The notes beneath the pieces are model-generated. The model was given only the letters and a program-made list of their open reading frames with translations. It did not search any database and was not told the origin of the DNA. This document shows positions 8,711 to 18,556 of a DNA stretch of 43,105 bases, one piece after another. The stretch's first letter is position 1. Each line of letters starts with the position of its first letter. This DNA is from Limnovirga soli (GTDB lineage Bacteria; Bacteroidota; Bacteroidia; Chitinophagales; Chitinophagaceae): contig NZ_WHPF01000023.1 in assembly GCF_013106755.1 (NCBI RefSeq), positions 1-43,105 on the forward strand, in the 5' to 3' direction. The position numbers and the translations under genes are program-made.

Positions 8711-11700
8711 TTACATGTTTCGGCGGTACTGTCCGCCAACTTCGTAAAGTGCATTGGTTATTTGGCCAAGACTGCAATATTTTACGGTTTCCATTAACTC
8801 GCTAAATAAATTGCCATGTTGTATGGCCGTGTGTTGCAGTTGCTGCAATGCCGCTGCCGACAGGCTTTTATTGCGTGTATGAAATGCCTTTAGGTTTTCT
8901 ATTTGTAATTCTTTTTCCTCCATAGTACTTCTAATTACTTCTGAAGGTATAATGGTGGGGCTGCCTTTTTTATTCAGGAACGTATTTACGCCAACAATGG
9001 GTAATTCACCGGTATGTTTCAGCATTTCGTAATGCAGGCTTTCTTCCTGTATTTTATTGCGTTGGTACATACGTTCCATAGCGCCTAATACGCCGCCACG
9101 TTCAGTAATTCTGTCAAACTCGGTTAATACCGCTTCTTCAACCAGATTGGTAAGTTCTTCTATTATAAACGAGCCTTGAATAAAGTTCTCGGTAGTAGCA
9201 CTGCCCAGTTCGCGGTTAATAATTAGCTGTATGGCCATGGCGCGGCGCACACTTTCTTCTGTTGGTGTGGTAATAGCTTCATCGTATGCATTGGTATGCA
9301 GACTATTGCAATTGTCGTAAATAGCATATAAAGCTTGCAAGGTAGTACGAATATCGTTAAAGTCTATTTCCTGTGCATGCAGGCTGCGGCCACTGGTTTG
9401 AATATGGTATTTTAACTGCTGGCTGCGTTTATTGGCTTTGTATTTATACTTCATGGCTTTGGCCCAAATACGCCTTGCCACACGGCCAATAACGCTATAC
9501 TCTGGGTCCATGCCATTGCTAAAAAAGAAACTCAGGTTGGCAGCAAAATCATCAATATGCATGCCGCGGCTTAAATAATATTCAACATAGGTAAATCCAT
9601 TGCTTAAGGTAAATGCGAGTTGCGTAATAGGGTTGGCACCTGCTTCAGCAATATGATAGCCGCTGATAGATACACTATAAAAATTGCGCACTTTTTCGGC
9701 AATAAAATATTCCTGTACATCGCCCATTAATTTAAGCGCAAACTCGGTACTAAAAATGCAGGTATTTTGTGCCTGGTCTTCTTTTAAAATATCGGCCTGT
9801 ACTGTACCCCTTACCTGCGCAAGGGCCTGTGCTTTTACCTGTTGGTATATATCTGCGGGTAATACTTCATCGCCGCTTAAACCCAGTAACTGCAAGCCTA
9901 AGCCGTTATTGCCTTCGGGCAAACGTTCCGGGTAGGAGGGGTTATAATACAGCGGTGCAATGCCCGATGCATATTTTTTTGCCTGTATAGTTTTTACGGT
10001 TTCCCATAAACCCAGTTCGGTAATTTTTTTCTCGCATTGCTGGTCAATGGCAGCATTCATAAAAAAGGCAAGCAGCACCGGTGCCGGGCCATTTATCGTC
10101 ATGCTTACTGAGGTTTTGGGGTCGCACAAATCAAAACCGCTGTATAGTTTTTTTGCATCGTCTACGGTAGCAATGCTAACACCGCTATTACCCACCTTGC
10201 CATAAATGTCAGGGCGTTTGGCCGGATCTTCCCCATATAAGGTTACAGAATCAAATGCGGTGCTTAACCGTTTGGCTGGTTGCCCCAACGATACATAGTG
10301 AAAGCGTTTATTGGTACGTTCAGGCCCGCCTTCACCGGCAAACATACGGGTGGGGTCTTCGCCCTCTCTTTTTAAAGGAAATACACCACTGGTAAATGGG
10401 AAAAGGCCGGGTGCATTTTCCTGGGTTTGCCAGCGCAATATATCGCCCCAGTCGCGGTATTTTGGCAATACCACTTTTGAAATGCGGGTACCCGATAAGC
10501 TGGTACTAAACATGGGCTGACTAATCACTTTATCCCTTACTTTATACTCATAAGTATCGGCTTCGTAGGCTTTAATTTTTTCGGGCCATTTGGTAATTAA
10601 TTTTTTACTAACCGGGGTTAATAAATTTTCTGTAACCGTAATTTGTTGCTGAATGGCATCTAGGGCAGCTGGTGCAGCATTCACTTTTTGCAGCGATTGC
10701 AGGGCCCCGTGTAACCTGTACAGGGTAGAGGCAATATCTGCCTGTTCTTTTACCAGGGAATCGTAGCCCCGGCTGCTATCGGCAATTTCGGCCAGAAAGC
10801 GTACCCTTTTTGGCGGAATAATCATCGATTTACTTAATCCCGCTTTATCTGTTGCCTGCTGTATGGCACTGATAAATATATCACCAAAATGCACGCCGGT
10901 TTTAACGGTAATAGTGTGTATTAATTTACTAAACAAGGCATTTATACCGGCATCATTAAATTGTGCGGCAATGCTGCCTACAATGGGCAGGTCTTCATCT
11001 TTGGCGGTAAATAAATTGTGGTTGCGTTTATATTGTTTGCGTACATCGTGTAATGCATCCAATGCGCCGGCTTTATCAAATTTATTGATGCAAACCACAT
11101 CAGCATAATCCAGCATATTTATTTTTTCAAGTTGCGAAGCAGCACCATATTCGGGTGTCATTACATATACACTTACATCGCAATATTCCAGAATGCTGGC
11201 ATCGCTTTGGCCCACACCGGCACTTTCTACAATAATGCAATCAAAGCCAGCAGCTTTACAAATGCCAATGGCTTCGGGTATGTGGGCGCTAAGGGCGGTA
11301 TTGTCGTCACGGGTGGCCATAGAGCGCATATAGGCGCGGCCATGTGCAATGGCATTCATGCGAATTCTGTCGCCCAATAAAGCGCCGCCTGTTTTTTTCT
11401 TTGAAGGGTCAACACTTATAACGGCAATGGTTTTATTGGTAAAGCTATTCAGGTAACGGCGTACAATTTCATCGGTAACAGATGATTTGCCGGCACCGCC
11501 TGTACCGGTGATGCCTATAACGGGGATGCTGGTGCTGCTGCTTTCCTTGCCTTGCACTATACCGGCTCCGTTCTCGGCAATTGTTATGGCGCGGGCAATG
11601 CTTTGTATATCTTTTACTTCGCCTAAAGTATTGGTTTGGTTGCTTACTGCGGTGTGTAAAGGAAAATCGCAACTACGCACCACTTCTTCAATCATTCCTT

Positions 11701-12085
11701 CCAAACCAAGGTGCCGACCATCATCGGGTGAGTAAATTTTTGTGATGCCATATTTATGCAGCTCCAGTATTTCTGAGGGCAGAATAGTGCCACCGCCGCC
11801 GCCAAATATTTTTATATGGCCGCAACCATTTTCTTCCAGCAAATCTTTCATGTATTTAAAAAACTCAACATGGCCACCCTGGTAACTGGTAATGGCAATG
11901 CCCTGCACATCTTCTTCAATAGCGGCTTCTACAATTTCTTTAACGCTGCGGTTATGCCCCAGGTGAATAATTTCTGCACCCTTGCTTTGCATTATACGGC
12001 GCATAATATTTATGGCAGCATCGTGGCCATCAAATAAACTGGCGGCGGTAACAATTCTAACTTTATTTACAGGTAAATAGGCCAT
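8711..12085 (-). CDS. icmF: Fused isobutyryl-CoA mutase (IcmF), B12-dependent acyl-CoA mutase with built-in G-protein chaperone
   Basis: This 1124-residue protein has the three-part IcmF order. Residues about 1-135 form the cobalamin-binding domain with DGHDAA at 19-24; the histidine is the lower axial ligand. A P-loop GTPase of the MeaB type starts near residue 195 (GTGGAGKSS, later NKFDKAG). The TIM-barrel mutase domain makes up the rest, with [28 protein letters not shown] and [14 protein letters not shown]. IcmF interconverts isobutyryl-CoA and n-butyryl-CoA using adenosylcobalamin. Some homologues act on isovaleryl- or pivalyl-CoA, and substrate range cannot be settled here. The GTPase domain protects and reloads the cofactor. 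The length fits the family (about 1090-1130). The gene stands alone, with dispersed repeats on both sides. The separate MeaB at 30328-31230 presumably serves another mutase encoded elsewhere. Confidence 0.93.
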   Translation of the reverse strand: MAYLPVNKVRIVTAASLFDGHDAAINIMRRIMQSKGAEIIHLGHNRSVKEIVEAAIEEDVQGIAITSYQGGHVEFFKYMKDLLEENGCGHIKIFGGGGGTILPSEILELHKYGITKIYSPDDGRHLGLEGMIEEVVRSCDFPLHTAVSNQTNTLGEVKDIQSIARAITIAENGAGIVQGKESSSTSIPVIGITGTGGAGKSSVTDEIVRRYLNSFTNKTIAVISVDPSKKKTGGALLGDRIRMNAIAHGRAYMRSMATRDDNTALSAHIPEAIGICKAAGFDCIIVESAGVGQSDASILEYCDVSVYVMTPEYGAASQLEKINMLDYADVVCINKFDKAGALDALHDVRKQYKRNHNLFTAKDEDLPIVGSIAAQFNDAGINALFSKLIHTITVKTGVHFGDIFISAIQQATDKAGLSKSMIIPPKRVRFLAEIADSSRGYDSLVKEQADIASTLYRLHGALQSLQKVNAAPAALDAIQQQITVTENLLTPVSKKLITKWPEKIKAYEADTYEYKVRDKVISQPMFSTSLSGTRISKVVLPKYRDWGDILRWQTQENAPGLFPFTSGVFPLKREGEDPTRMFAGEGGPERTNKRFHYVSLGQPAKRLSTAFDSVTLYGEDPAKRPDIYGKVGNSGVSIATVDDAKKLYSGFDLCDPKTSVSMTINGPAPVLLAFFMNAAIDQQCEKKITELGLWETVKTIQAKKYASGIAPLYYNPSYPERLPEGNNGLGLQLLGLSGDEVLPADIYQQVKAQALAQVRGTVQADILKEDQAQNTCIFSTEFALKLMGDVQEYFIAEKVRNFYSVSISGYHIAEAGANPITQLAFTLSNGFTYVEYYLSRGMHIDDFAANLSFFFSNGMDPEYSVIGRVARRIWAKAMKYKYKANKRSQQLKYHIQTSGRSLHAQEIDFNDIRTTLQALYAIYDNCNSLHTNAYDEAITTPTEESVRRAMAIQLIINRELGSATTENFIQGSFIIEELTNLVEEAVLTEFDRITERGGVLGAMERMYQRNKIQEESLHYEMLKHTGELPIVGVNTFLNKKGSPTIIPSEVIRSTMEEKELQIENLKAFHTRNKSLSAAALQQLQHTAIQHGNLFSELMETVKYCSLGQITNALYEVGGQYRRNM

Positions 12086-12203
12086 AGGTTCTTTTTTGTA
12101 CAGGCCACAAATGTATGCTTTTAAGTGCTGCTGTTAACGGGTGTTAGTTTAAAGAATTTGCTATGCTGCTAAAATCATCATGGCGGGGGTATAAATTATT
12201 GTT

Positions 12204-12280
12204 TGGGCGTTCCCTGCGGGTCGGGCTTTTCACTGCAAGTCCTCGCTGCGCTGCGGGCTTTCCGTTGCAATCCCTAACGC
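12204..12280. repeat. REP-like intergenic repeat of the CGGGCTTT...GCAA type
   Basis: Two related 24-bp blocks follow each other, each reading CGGGCTTT, five bases, GCAA, then a (T/C)CC triplet. They are flanked by GGGCGTTCCC on the left and TCCCTAACGC on the right, which are partly complementary. From general knowledge, G+C-rich intergenic repeats with this wording are widespread in Bacteroidota genomes. The function is unknown. Confidence 0.65.
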
Positions 12281-12301
12281 GGTAATTTGGTTTTGAATAA
12301 A

Positions 12302-12413
12302 GCTTTTTACTTGTATCAAATGTTTCTCTATTGCTGTAGATGTTGCTGCCATAACAGCCAACCGCACAAGAGTGCGACGCAAGCGGCGATGCCATCATAA
12401 CCATTAGCCGGGT
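12302..12413. repeat. Family A element with one degenerate end
   Basis: The minus-oriented core at 12364-12383 is well preserved (GCACAAG variant), with a GCCGGGT box at 12407-12413. The opposite end is only a weak match (GCTTTTTACTTGT at 12302-12314). It ends about 70 bp before the start of the DUF2157-like gene. Confidence 0.65.
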
Positions 12414-12485
12414 ACCTGCACCCGGCTGTTAAATTTTGTATAGTAGCTTTTTACTTGTTATATTCATTTACTTATTTAACCAGCT

Positions 12486-13460
12486 ATGTCTTTTACCATT
12501 TTTAATAAACTCTTTGCCAGCGGTCATATTAGTGCCGATGAACTGCAACATATACAGGCACCTTACCCCAAATCGGTACATTGGGAACTGCGTACTCTTT
12601 TGTATTTGGGTATTGTATTAACCACCACCGGCGCCGGTATTTTGGTATACGAAAATATTGACACCATTGGCCATACCGTTATTATTAGTGCAATTGCTTT
12701 GGCCTGTGCCGCCTGCTTTGCATATTGCTTTAAAACCAGTGCCGGATTTGTGCGTGGCAAAGCAACCACTACCCATGTTTTGCAGGATTATATTTTGCTA
12801 TTGGGCTGTCTGTTATTGCTAAGCTTCATTGGCTATATACAATACCAGTATACTGTATTTGGCAGCCGGCTGGGGATGGCCAGTTTTATACCCATGGTAC
12901 TATTGTTTGCCAGCGCATATTATTTTGATCACCTGGGGGTACTTAGTTTGGCCATTACCAATTTGGCGGCCTGGGCAGGTATTGTTGCCAGCCCCTTGAA
13001 TATACTATCTGATAATGATTTTAATAATGTTTACCTGATTTATACCGCCATATTATTAGGGGTTATACTTATTGCTATGGCTGTACTGTCTACGAAAAAG
13101 CAGCTAAAAGCACACTTTGCATTTACCTATAAAAATTTTGGTGCGCATATATTATTTATTGCTTTGCTGGCGGCTATCATTCAAATTGAGCAGATATACC
13201 TGTTGTGGTTTTTGGTATTGCTGGGTGTGGTATTTTATTTTTTTACTACTGCCGTGGCCGAGCAATCTTTTTACTTTTTTGTAATTACCGTGTTATATGC
13301 CTATTTCGGTATAAGCTATGTTATCATGGATTTTTTAATTGCTGTAAGCGGGTATGCCATCGCCTATTTCATCATGATATATTTTATAGCATCGGGCATT
13401 GCATTGATTCGTTTGTTTATGTATTACAATAAAAAATTAAAGCAGCATGACAGCCTATAA
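12486..13460 (+). CDS. DUF2157-like polytopic membrane protein
   Basis: The protein has 324 residues. A short soluble N-terminal region (about 1-40, with LFASGHISADELQHI) is followed by about eight to ten hydrophobic segments. The N-terminal pattern and the membrane layout match DUF2157 proteins of Bacteroidota, which have no known activity. Its stop codon overlaps the start of the next gene by 14 bp, so the two are translationally coupled and probably form one complex or act in the same process. The ATG at 12486 is the natural start. The upstream 70 bp are A+T-rich. Confidence 0.7.
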   Translation: MSFTIFNKLFASGHISADELQHIQAPYPKSVHWELRTLLYLGIVLTTTGAGILVYENIDTIGHTVIISAIALACAACFAYCFKTSAGFVRGKATTTHVLQDYILLLGCLLLLSFIGYIQYQYTVFGSRLGMASFIPMVLLFASAYYFDHLGVLSLAITNLAAWAGIVASPLNILSDNDFNNVYLIYTAILLGVILIAMAVLSTKKQLKAHFAFTYKNFGAHILFIALLAAIIQIEQIYLLWFLVLLGVVFYFFTTAVAEQSFYFFVITVLYAYFGISYVIMDFLIAVSGYAIAYFIMIYFIASGIALIRLFMYYNKKLKQHDSL

Positions 13461-14610
13461 TACCACCGATCTATACAATAAAGCCATTGCTGATACGGTA
13501 GAAGAAGTAAGTGAACGCAATTGTATTAGCAAAGAAAGAGCTGCAGCCATCATTGAAGCACACCCCTGTACTTTATATACGCCCAATTTTATGATAAGAA
13601 TTGGGTTAAGTATACTCACGCTTATTTGCACCTTGTTTTTTGGCGGCTTACTGGCAATGATGTTTGATGTAGAGGATAGTGCATCAGCAATTGTATTAAT
13701 GTTTATGCTCTCCATTTTCTTGTATGTGGGGGTAGAAACATTTATAAAGAACAACCGATACTATAATGCGGGTGTTGATAATACCCTGATGTTACTTTCC
13801 TTAGTATTATTTGTAGTTGCGTTTGTAATAAATGATTATTCCAATAACTATATTCTTGCTGCACTGTTTGGGCTATTGGTAAGTGGCTGGTTCTGTATTC
13901 GTTTTACAGATGCTTTTATGGCGGTGCTGGCTTTTATTGCGTTGTTCTTACTGGTGTTTTTGCTATATATAAAATTGGGCACCATCGCCAAAGCTACTGC
14001 GCCCTTGCTTATGATGATTGTAGCAGCATTGTTGTATGCAGCCATGCAAGTTCTTGCCAAAAAAGACAGCCTGCTATTTTACCAATTTAGCATACAGTGT
14101 GTAAGCATTTGTGCCTGTATCAGCTTTTATGTCTGTGGTAATTATTTTGTAGTAAAGGAATTAAGCAATGCCATGTTCCACCTTCAACTGGGTGTAACAG
14201 ATACCATTCCCATGGGTTGGTTATTCTGGTTGTTTACCATTATCATTCCTCCTGCTTATATGGTGTATGGTATTTATACAAAGCGTTTAGATTTTATTCG
14301 CACCGCACTGGTACTAATTGCCGTATCGGTGTTTACTGTGCGTTATTATTATCATGTGCTATCTCCCGAAATGGCTATGTTTATTGGTGGTGTAATTTTG
14401 ATAGCTATTTGTTACTGGTTAATACGTTATCTGGCGCAGCCCCGGGCAGGGTTTACTTTTGAGCCGGCGGGCAAACAACAAAATATATTACGCAATGCCG
14501 AGGCATTAATTATTGCTCAAACTTTTAATGCCGGCACTCATCAGGAAGCCTCAGGCGTGCAGTTTGGCGGCGGCAGTAGTGGCGGAGGCGGGGCAGATGG
14601 TAGTTATTAA
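13447..14610 (+). CDS. DUF4401-like polytopic membrane protein with glycine-rich tail
   Basis: The protein has 387 residues. A soluble N-terminal region of about 55 residues (with CISKERAAAIIEAHP) precedes about ten hydrophobic segments and a soluble C-terminal tail from about residue 340. The tail ends in a Gly/Ser run (QFGGGSSGGGGADGSY). Similar glycine-rich ends are seen on some other membrane proteins, for example those with TPM domains, and may be a flexible or sorting element. Pairing with an upstream DUF2157 gene is typical of DUF4401 proteins, and this pairing is the main reason for the name. It overlaps the preceding gene by 14 bp in a different frame, which indicates coupled translation. 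Function unknown. Confidence 0.6.
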   Translation: MTAYNTTDLYNKAIADTVEEVSERNCISKERAAAIIEAHPCTLYTPNFMIRIGLSILTLICTLFFGGLLAMMFDVEDSASAIVLMFMLSIFLYVGVETFIKNNRYYNAGVDNTLMLLSLVLFVVAFVINDYSNNYILAALFGLLVSGWFCIRFTDAFMAVLAFIALFLLVFLLYIKLGTIAKATAPLLMMIVAALLYAAMQVLAKKDSLLFYQFSIQCVSICACISFYVCGNYFVVKELSNAMFHLQLGVTDTIPMGWLFWLFTIIIPPAYMVYGIYTKRLDFIRTALVLIAVSVFTVRYYYHVLSPEMAMFIGGVILIAICYWLIRYLAQPRAGFTFEPAGKQQNILRNAEALIIAQTFNAGTHQEASGVQFGGGSSGGGGADGSY

Positions 14611-14627
14611 ATGGTGCCATATTTTTT

Positions 14628-14676
14628 ACCCGGCCTATCACTTGTTTCAGCTTAACTTGCGTCGCACACTTTTACG
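14628..14676 (+). repeat. Family A repeat end
   Basis: A CCCGGCC box lies 18 bp after the stop codon of the preceding gene, and the core is at 14654-14676 with CACTTTTACG replacing the usual right end. Only 39 bp separate the core from the next start codon, so there is no room for a facing partner. Confidence 0.75.
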
Positions 14677-14715
14677 TTCTAATCAATGGGCAGCCATTAC
14701 AATACAAATACAACC

Positions 14716-15888
14716 ATGAAAACATTTGCCATATTTTTCGCCGCCCTCTTATTGTTTACAGCCTGTAATGTTGGTACAACAGATACAGCTGCACAAGCTG
14801 CAAATATGGATACATTGGCAACGGCCTATCCATGGGCTTTGCTACCTTTTAATAAAGCCGATAGCAGTAACCCCGTAATGCAACCCGGTACCAATGTATT
14901 TTACTGTCCCATTACCCAAAAAGAAATTGGCTGGGAAGCTAAGAATGTGTTTAACCCCGCCATCGTAGTAAGAAACGATACTGTTTTTATGTTGTATCGT
15001 GCACAGGATAGTGTGGGCAAGCCTGCGGGCACATCGCGTATAGGTTTTGCCTGGAGTGTGGATGGTATCCATTTTAACCGTATGGCCGCCCCGGTGTTAT
15101 ATCCGGATAATGATGTGTTTAAAACATACGAATGGCAGGGCGGCTGTGAAGATCCCCGCATAGTAGAAGACAGTACCGGCCTCTATTATCTTACCTATAC
15201 CGCTTACGATGGTAATACTGCCAGATTAATGATTGCTACTTCCAAAGACCTGTTGCAGTGGCGCAAGTATGGCCCCGTTTTTGGCAGCGATAGTACCTAT
15301 AAAAATATATGGTCCAAATCGGGTGCTATAGTATCAACCTATACCAATGGCAAAATAGTAGCTACCAAAATAAACGGACAATACTGGATGTATTGGGGCG
15401 ATAAATACATATGGGCCGCCACTTCCACCGATCTTATTCATTGGCACCCGGTAACCACTAATCAAACAGAAAATGCCGGCTACGATTCTATCTATGCCGC
15501 TGCCAATATTAGTCGCCTTAAAATTGCCGTACCCACACGTAAAACTTTTTTTGATGCCGATTTAGTAGAAAGCGGCCCGCCGGCCCTGCTTACCGATAAG
15601 GGCATTGTTTTACTCTATAACAGCCGAAACATAAAAACCATTGGCGATACTACCTTGCCCGAAGGTACATATGCAGCTTCGCAGGTCTTATTCGATAAGC
15701 AAAACCCGCTAGCCATCATCAGCCGCATGAACACCTACTTTATAAAACCCCAGCAACCTTACGAGCTAACAGGCGAGGTAAATAATGTGTGTTTTATAGA
15801 AGGACTTGCGCAGTTTAAAAACAAGTGGTTTTTATATTATGGTACTGCCGATTCCAGGATAGCCGTTGCCATAAAAAATACACCTTAA
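14716..15888 (+). CDS. Glycoside hydrolase family 130-like lipoprotein
   Basis: The protein has 390 residues from the ATG at 14716. Ten upstream in-frame codons are excluded because the lipoprotein signal starts here: MKTFAIFFAALLLFTAC, with the lipobox cysteine at residue 17. The body is a five-bladed beta-propeller of the GH130/GH43-like type. It shows GWEAKNVFNPAIV, GGCEDPRIVED followed by YYLTYTAYDG (the conserved EDPR strand of GH130), and ESGPPALLTDKGIVLLYN. GH130 enzymes are phosphorylases or hydrolases acting on beta-mannosides, and the surface-lipoprotein location would suit glycan scavenging. Phosphorylase versus hydrolase cannot be settled from what is visible. It is followed 76 bp later by an aldose 1-epimerase, which fits sugar use. 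Confidence 0.78.
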   Translation: MKTFAIFFAALLLFTACNVGTTDTAAQAANMDTLATAYPWALLPFNKADSSNPVMQPGTNVFYCPITQKEIGWEAKNVFNPAIVVRNDTVFMLYRAQDSVGKPAGTSRIGFAWSVDGIHFNRMAAPVLYPDNDVFKTYEWQGGCEDPRIVEDSTGLYYLTYTAYDGNTARLMIATSKDLLQWRKYGPVFGSDSTYKNIWSKSGAIVSTYTNGKIVATKINGQYWMYWGDKYIWAATSTDLIHWHPVTTNQTENAGYDSIYAAANISRLKIAVPTRKTFFDADLVESGPPALLTDKGIVLLYNSRNIKTIGDTTLPEGTYAASQVLFDKQNPLAIISRMNTYFIKPQQPYELTGEVNNVCFIEGLAQFKNKWFLYYGTADSRIAVAIKNTP

Positions 15889-15964
15889 ACAGCTTTTAGC
15901 TAAAAAGCAATCGTTTGAGTTTTTTTGCATAACAGAAATATGTAGCTTACACAAAAATCATAGC

Positions 15965-16912
15965 ATGTCATTTTTAATCCATATCAATACCGATGATATT
16001 TTTCCGGTAATCACCTTAACCAATAATACCAATACCTGCAGTGCCACCATATATGCAACCGGCGCCTTATTAAATGCATTTACTATTACAGGCCCAAAGG
16101 GTAGTACCAATATTGTAGATGCATTCAGCTCACCGCAGGATGCTTTGGATAATTTTACCAATGGGTTTAAAAGTGCCAAACTAAGTCCATTTGTATGCCG
16201 ATTAAATAAAGGCGTATACCAATATGATGGCCAGCAATACACCATCGAAAAACATTATTTGGGCGACTCTGCCATACATGGTATTGTGTACGATGCCCCC
16301 TATAAAATTATTCACTCCGGTGCCGATGAAACCAAGGCTTTTGTGGTATTGCAATACCATTACCGGGGCACCGATAAGGGATATCCGTTTCAATATGTTA
16401 TCACGGTTACTTATTTGCTCAGCAGGCAACATACACTTAGTATAACCACCAGTGTTTCCAATATTGGTAACCATGCCATTCCGCTGGCAGATGGCTGGCA
16501 CCCTTACTTTAGTTTGGGCGCTACGGTTAATAACCTGCAACTGGGTTTTAACAGTAAAGAAATGGTGGTATTTAACGAGGCGTTAATTCCCACCGGAGCG
16601 GTGGAGCCATACCATGTATACAATACCCCAAAATTATTGGGCGACACATTTTTTGACAATTGTTTTGTATTAGCCAATACTACCGAAATAGCCTGCAGCC
16701 TTACCGATGAACAGGCCGGCATACAATTAAATATTATGCCCAATGCAGCCTATCCCTATTTACAAATTTATACGCCACCGCACCGTAACAGCATAGCCAT
16801 AGAAAACCTAAGCAGTGTGCCCGATGCATTTAACAATGGTATAGGTTTAATACTAGCAGCGCCGGGCAGTACACACGAATTTACCACCAGCTACCAGGTG
16901 CTGGCCATATAA
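15965..16912 (+). CDS. Aldose 1-epimerase family protein (galactose mutarotase-like)
   Basis: This 315-residue all-beta protein converts alpha and beta anomers of free sugars. Candidate catalytic residues are visible in family positions: His in GDSAIHGIVYDAP (near 104), His in LADGWHPYFSLG (near 178), and Glu in SIAIENLSS (near 278). There is no signal peptide, so it is probably cytoplasmic. The divergent N terminus places it in the broader YeaD/GalM-like set, so a hexose or hexose-phosphate substrate is possible. It is in tandem with the GH130-like lipoprotein (76 bp gap) and probably belongs to the same sugar-use unit. The ATG at 15965 fits the homologous N terminus. Confidence 0.82.
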   Translation: MSFLIHINTDDIFPVITLTNNTNTCSATIYATGALLNAFTITGPKGSTNIVDAFSSPQDALDNFTNGFKSAKLSPFVCRLNKGVYQYDGQQYTIEKHYLGDSAIHGIVYDAPYKIIHSGADETKAFVVLQYHYRGTDKGYPFQYVITVTYLLSRQHTLSITTSVSNIGNHAIPLADGWHPYFSLGATVNNLQLGFNSKEMVVFNEALIPTGAVEPYHVYNTPKLLGDTFFDNCFVLANTTEIACSLTDEQAGIQLNIMPNAAYPYLQIYTPPHRNSIAIENLSSVPDAFNNGIGLILAAPGSTHEFTTSYQVLAI

Positions 16913-16960
16913 AAACAATACCATCTATTTTTTGTAGCCAGACAGGCGGATAATCAATAA

Positions 16961-16986
16961 AGCTTTACTTGCGTAACACTCTTGTG
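16961..16986 (+). repeat. Family A repeat core, degenerate
   Basis: The core reads CTTTACTTGCGTAACACTCT, with TAA replacing TCG, and a weak GTAGCCAG box lies about 25 bp to its left. It starts 49 bp after the epimerase stop codon and marks the left edge of the small-gene array. Confidence 0.7.
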
Positions 16987-17075
16987 AGGCAATAACTTTA
17001 TTGGGCTTTTACTGCAGCGTTGCCCAAAGCAAAGATTTTGCTAAACAGCTTTTATGTATTCGCTTTTATGGTAAC

Positions 17076-17537
17076 TCAATCGGTTGTAAATAGTTTTCCT
17101 TTTGATAAAGTCAAAGAAATTTGACCTGCGTGATGAGCGTTATGAAAAAGAACATGAGAAAAAAGACGCATTCGGGAAACGGTTCCAAAAAATGGCGTAT
17201 CAATTGTCAATAACCAATCTTCGTCTGTCGAATTTTCAATTACATTTTCCAGCATTTTATACCCCGAATCAATATATAACTTACTTGTTTCAATTGCATA
17301 GTCATTTCCTGTATCTTGTTGACCCATTGTAGTATTTTTAATGTCAGACGGAATACCAAGAAAGTAACCAAACAAATTCATTGTTTCACCTATATGTCTG
17401 TAAATAAATCCAACAGATGCAGCTTCCCCATTCAGTTTATATCTTTTATTCTCGTTAGTGATGCTGTCCAAAGCATATGAGTTAGTAATCTTATTTTGAA
17501 CCAACATTTCCCGAAGTAATTCCTTTTGAGTATTCAT
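17076..17537 (-). CDS. DinB family protein
   Basis: The protein has 153 residues and the DinB/DUF664-like four-helix pattern: an N-terminal LLREMLVQN, SVGFIYRHIGETMNLFGYFLG, and a C-terminal LFSHVLFHNAHHAGQISLTLS helix. The histidines in YRHIGE and in HNAHHAGQ are the probable metal ligands. The reaction is unknown; related proteins include thiol S-transferases. This is the leftmost gene of the minus-strand array. Its upstream neighbour region begins with the array's common repeat (17567 onward, CACCACTCAAAAAT), 30 bp before the ATG. Confidence 0.82.
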   Translation of the reverse strand: MNTQKELLREMLVQNKITNSYALDSITNENKRYKLNGEAASVGFIYRHIGETMNLFGYFLGIPSDIKNTTMGQQDTGNDYAIETSKLYIDSGYKMLENVIENSTDEDWLLTIDTPFFGTVSRMRLFSHVLFHNAHHAGQISLTLSKGKLFTTD

Positions 17538-17856
17538 GCAAATATTTTAGTGTTTAATAAAATGAGCACCACTCAAAAATACCCGAACTAAACAGCCAAG
17601 CCAAAAAAAGGCTGCGGTTTATCATCAATACTTGTCCGAAGCGTTATTTTCCAGTTCAATTATTGGCCCGGCAAAAGAATGGCTATTCAACTTTACTTGC
17701 GTCGCACTCTTGTGCGTTCGGAATTTTGTGGAGCTTTTATCAAAGCGTAGATTAGCGCGAATGTCGTTGGAAACAACTCCAACGATGAAGAGCGACATAA
17801 AAATGTACTTCAGATGATTACTTCAATCTTATACACCAATTGTTCAAAACCAGATG
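17538..17856. repeat. Array spacer 1 (family B repeat with a family A core)
   Basis: This 319-bp gap begins with the ACTCAAAAATA-type start of the array repeat at 17569. Positions 17611-17790 are closely similar to 21416-21593, and both copies contain the same family A end (box 17665-17672, core 17689-17715). The segment ends with an imperfect palindrome, CGTTGGA-6-TCCAACG, at about 17765-17784. No gene is supported here. Confidence 0.75.
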
Positions 17857-18492
17857 TTAATGGTTCTTTGCTTGTAATTTTTGTCCGCCCGCTTTAATTT
17901 GTGTAAAGTCTTCATATTTGGTAAAATACTCTAGTCCTACAACTAATAGCATCGAACAAATAATATATACTTTCTGCATGATCACTGTCAAACCCAAATA
18001 ACCAAAACCATATAGGGTAAAGAAACTGTAATAAGTTAATAAGCAAATAATACAGCAGACTTTTAGTAAATGAAGTTTTGATTGTAGTAAAAATATGGTA
18101 ATAGTAAATAAACCAAGCAATGTTAAAATGATGGATATTGTTCCCAGGTCATGCAAGGGTGTTGCGATTAAGAAAATAAATATAATGTTGGCAGCGCCAA
18201 TATATTTTAAAATGCTTGCCCATTGTTTTGAAGGGATTTTTTTTGACATATTGATAAAAAAAATTCCATAACCAACCGAGTGGAATGCCATTCCAATAAG
18301 TGCCCAAATCCAGCCAGGGTTTGCTGAACCGTTTATCGCTTTTCTGGTAAATAAATTACTTAGGAAATTTTTTGACCATTGAAACCCAATAGAATTTTTG
18401 TCAATCAATGAGCCGCCTGGGTAGAAATAGGATGCTATTGTTATTAATATTACTGAAGTAACCAGACATATCAACACCAAATACTTCTTCAT
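17857..18492 (-). CDS. DUF998-like membrane protein
   Basis: The protein has 211 residues from the ATG at 18492 (or 18495, one codon earlier). The longer frame to 18540 adds a charged, non-homologous leader and is less likely. Six hydrophobic segments are visible. The first is followed by SYFYPGGSLIDKNSIGFQWS, the typical post-TM1 wording of DUF998 proteins. No activity is known for the family. It has no signal peptide separate from the first membrane segment. It stands alone in its array unit, with repeats on both sides, and is A+T-rich like its neighbours. Confidence 0.7.
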   Translation of the reverse strand: MKKYLVLICLVTSVILITIASYFYPGGSLIDKNSIGFQWSKNFLSNLFTRKAINGSANPGWIWALIGMAFHSVGYGIFFINMSKKIPSKQWASILKYIGAANIIFIFLIATPLHDLGTISIILTLLGLFTITIFLLQSKLHLLKVCCIICLLTYYSFFTLYGFGYLGLTVIMQKVYIICSMLLVVGLEYFTKYEDFTQIKAGGQKLQAKNH

Positions 18493-18556
18493 CATCTGTT
18501 TAATATTTTGGTCAAAGATTTTTATTGGAAAATTTGGCAAGGCCCTTTGTGATGAC

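Larger units (their letters stand above)
12086..12485. other. 400-bp divergent intergenic region, repeat-rich
   Basis: The gap lies between the divergent starts of icmF and the DUF2157-like gene and should hold both promoters. It contains a REP-like direct repeat (12204-12280), a degenerate plus-oriented family A end at 12302-12314, and a full minus-oriented core at 12364-12383. A minus-strand reading frame across 12144-12404 lies entirely in this repetitive material and is not called as a gene. Confidence 0.6.

Noticed and set aside
12144-12404. Minus-strand 86-residue reading frame in the icmF upstream gap
   Set aside because: It lies wholly in the REP-like repeat and a family A element, has Arg/Ser/Asn-rich composition and no homology-like pattern.
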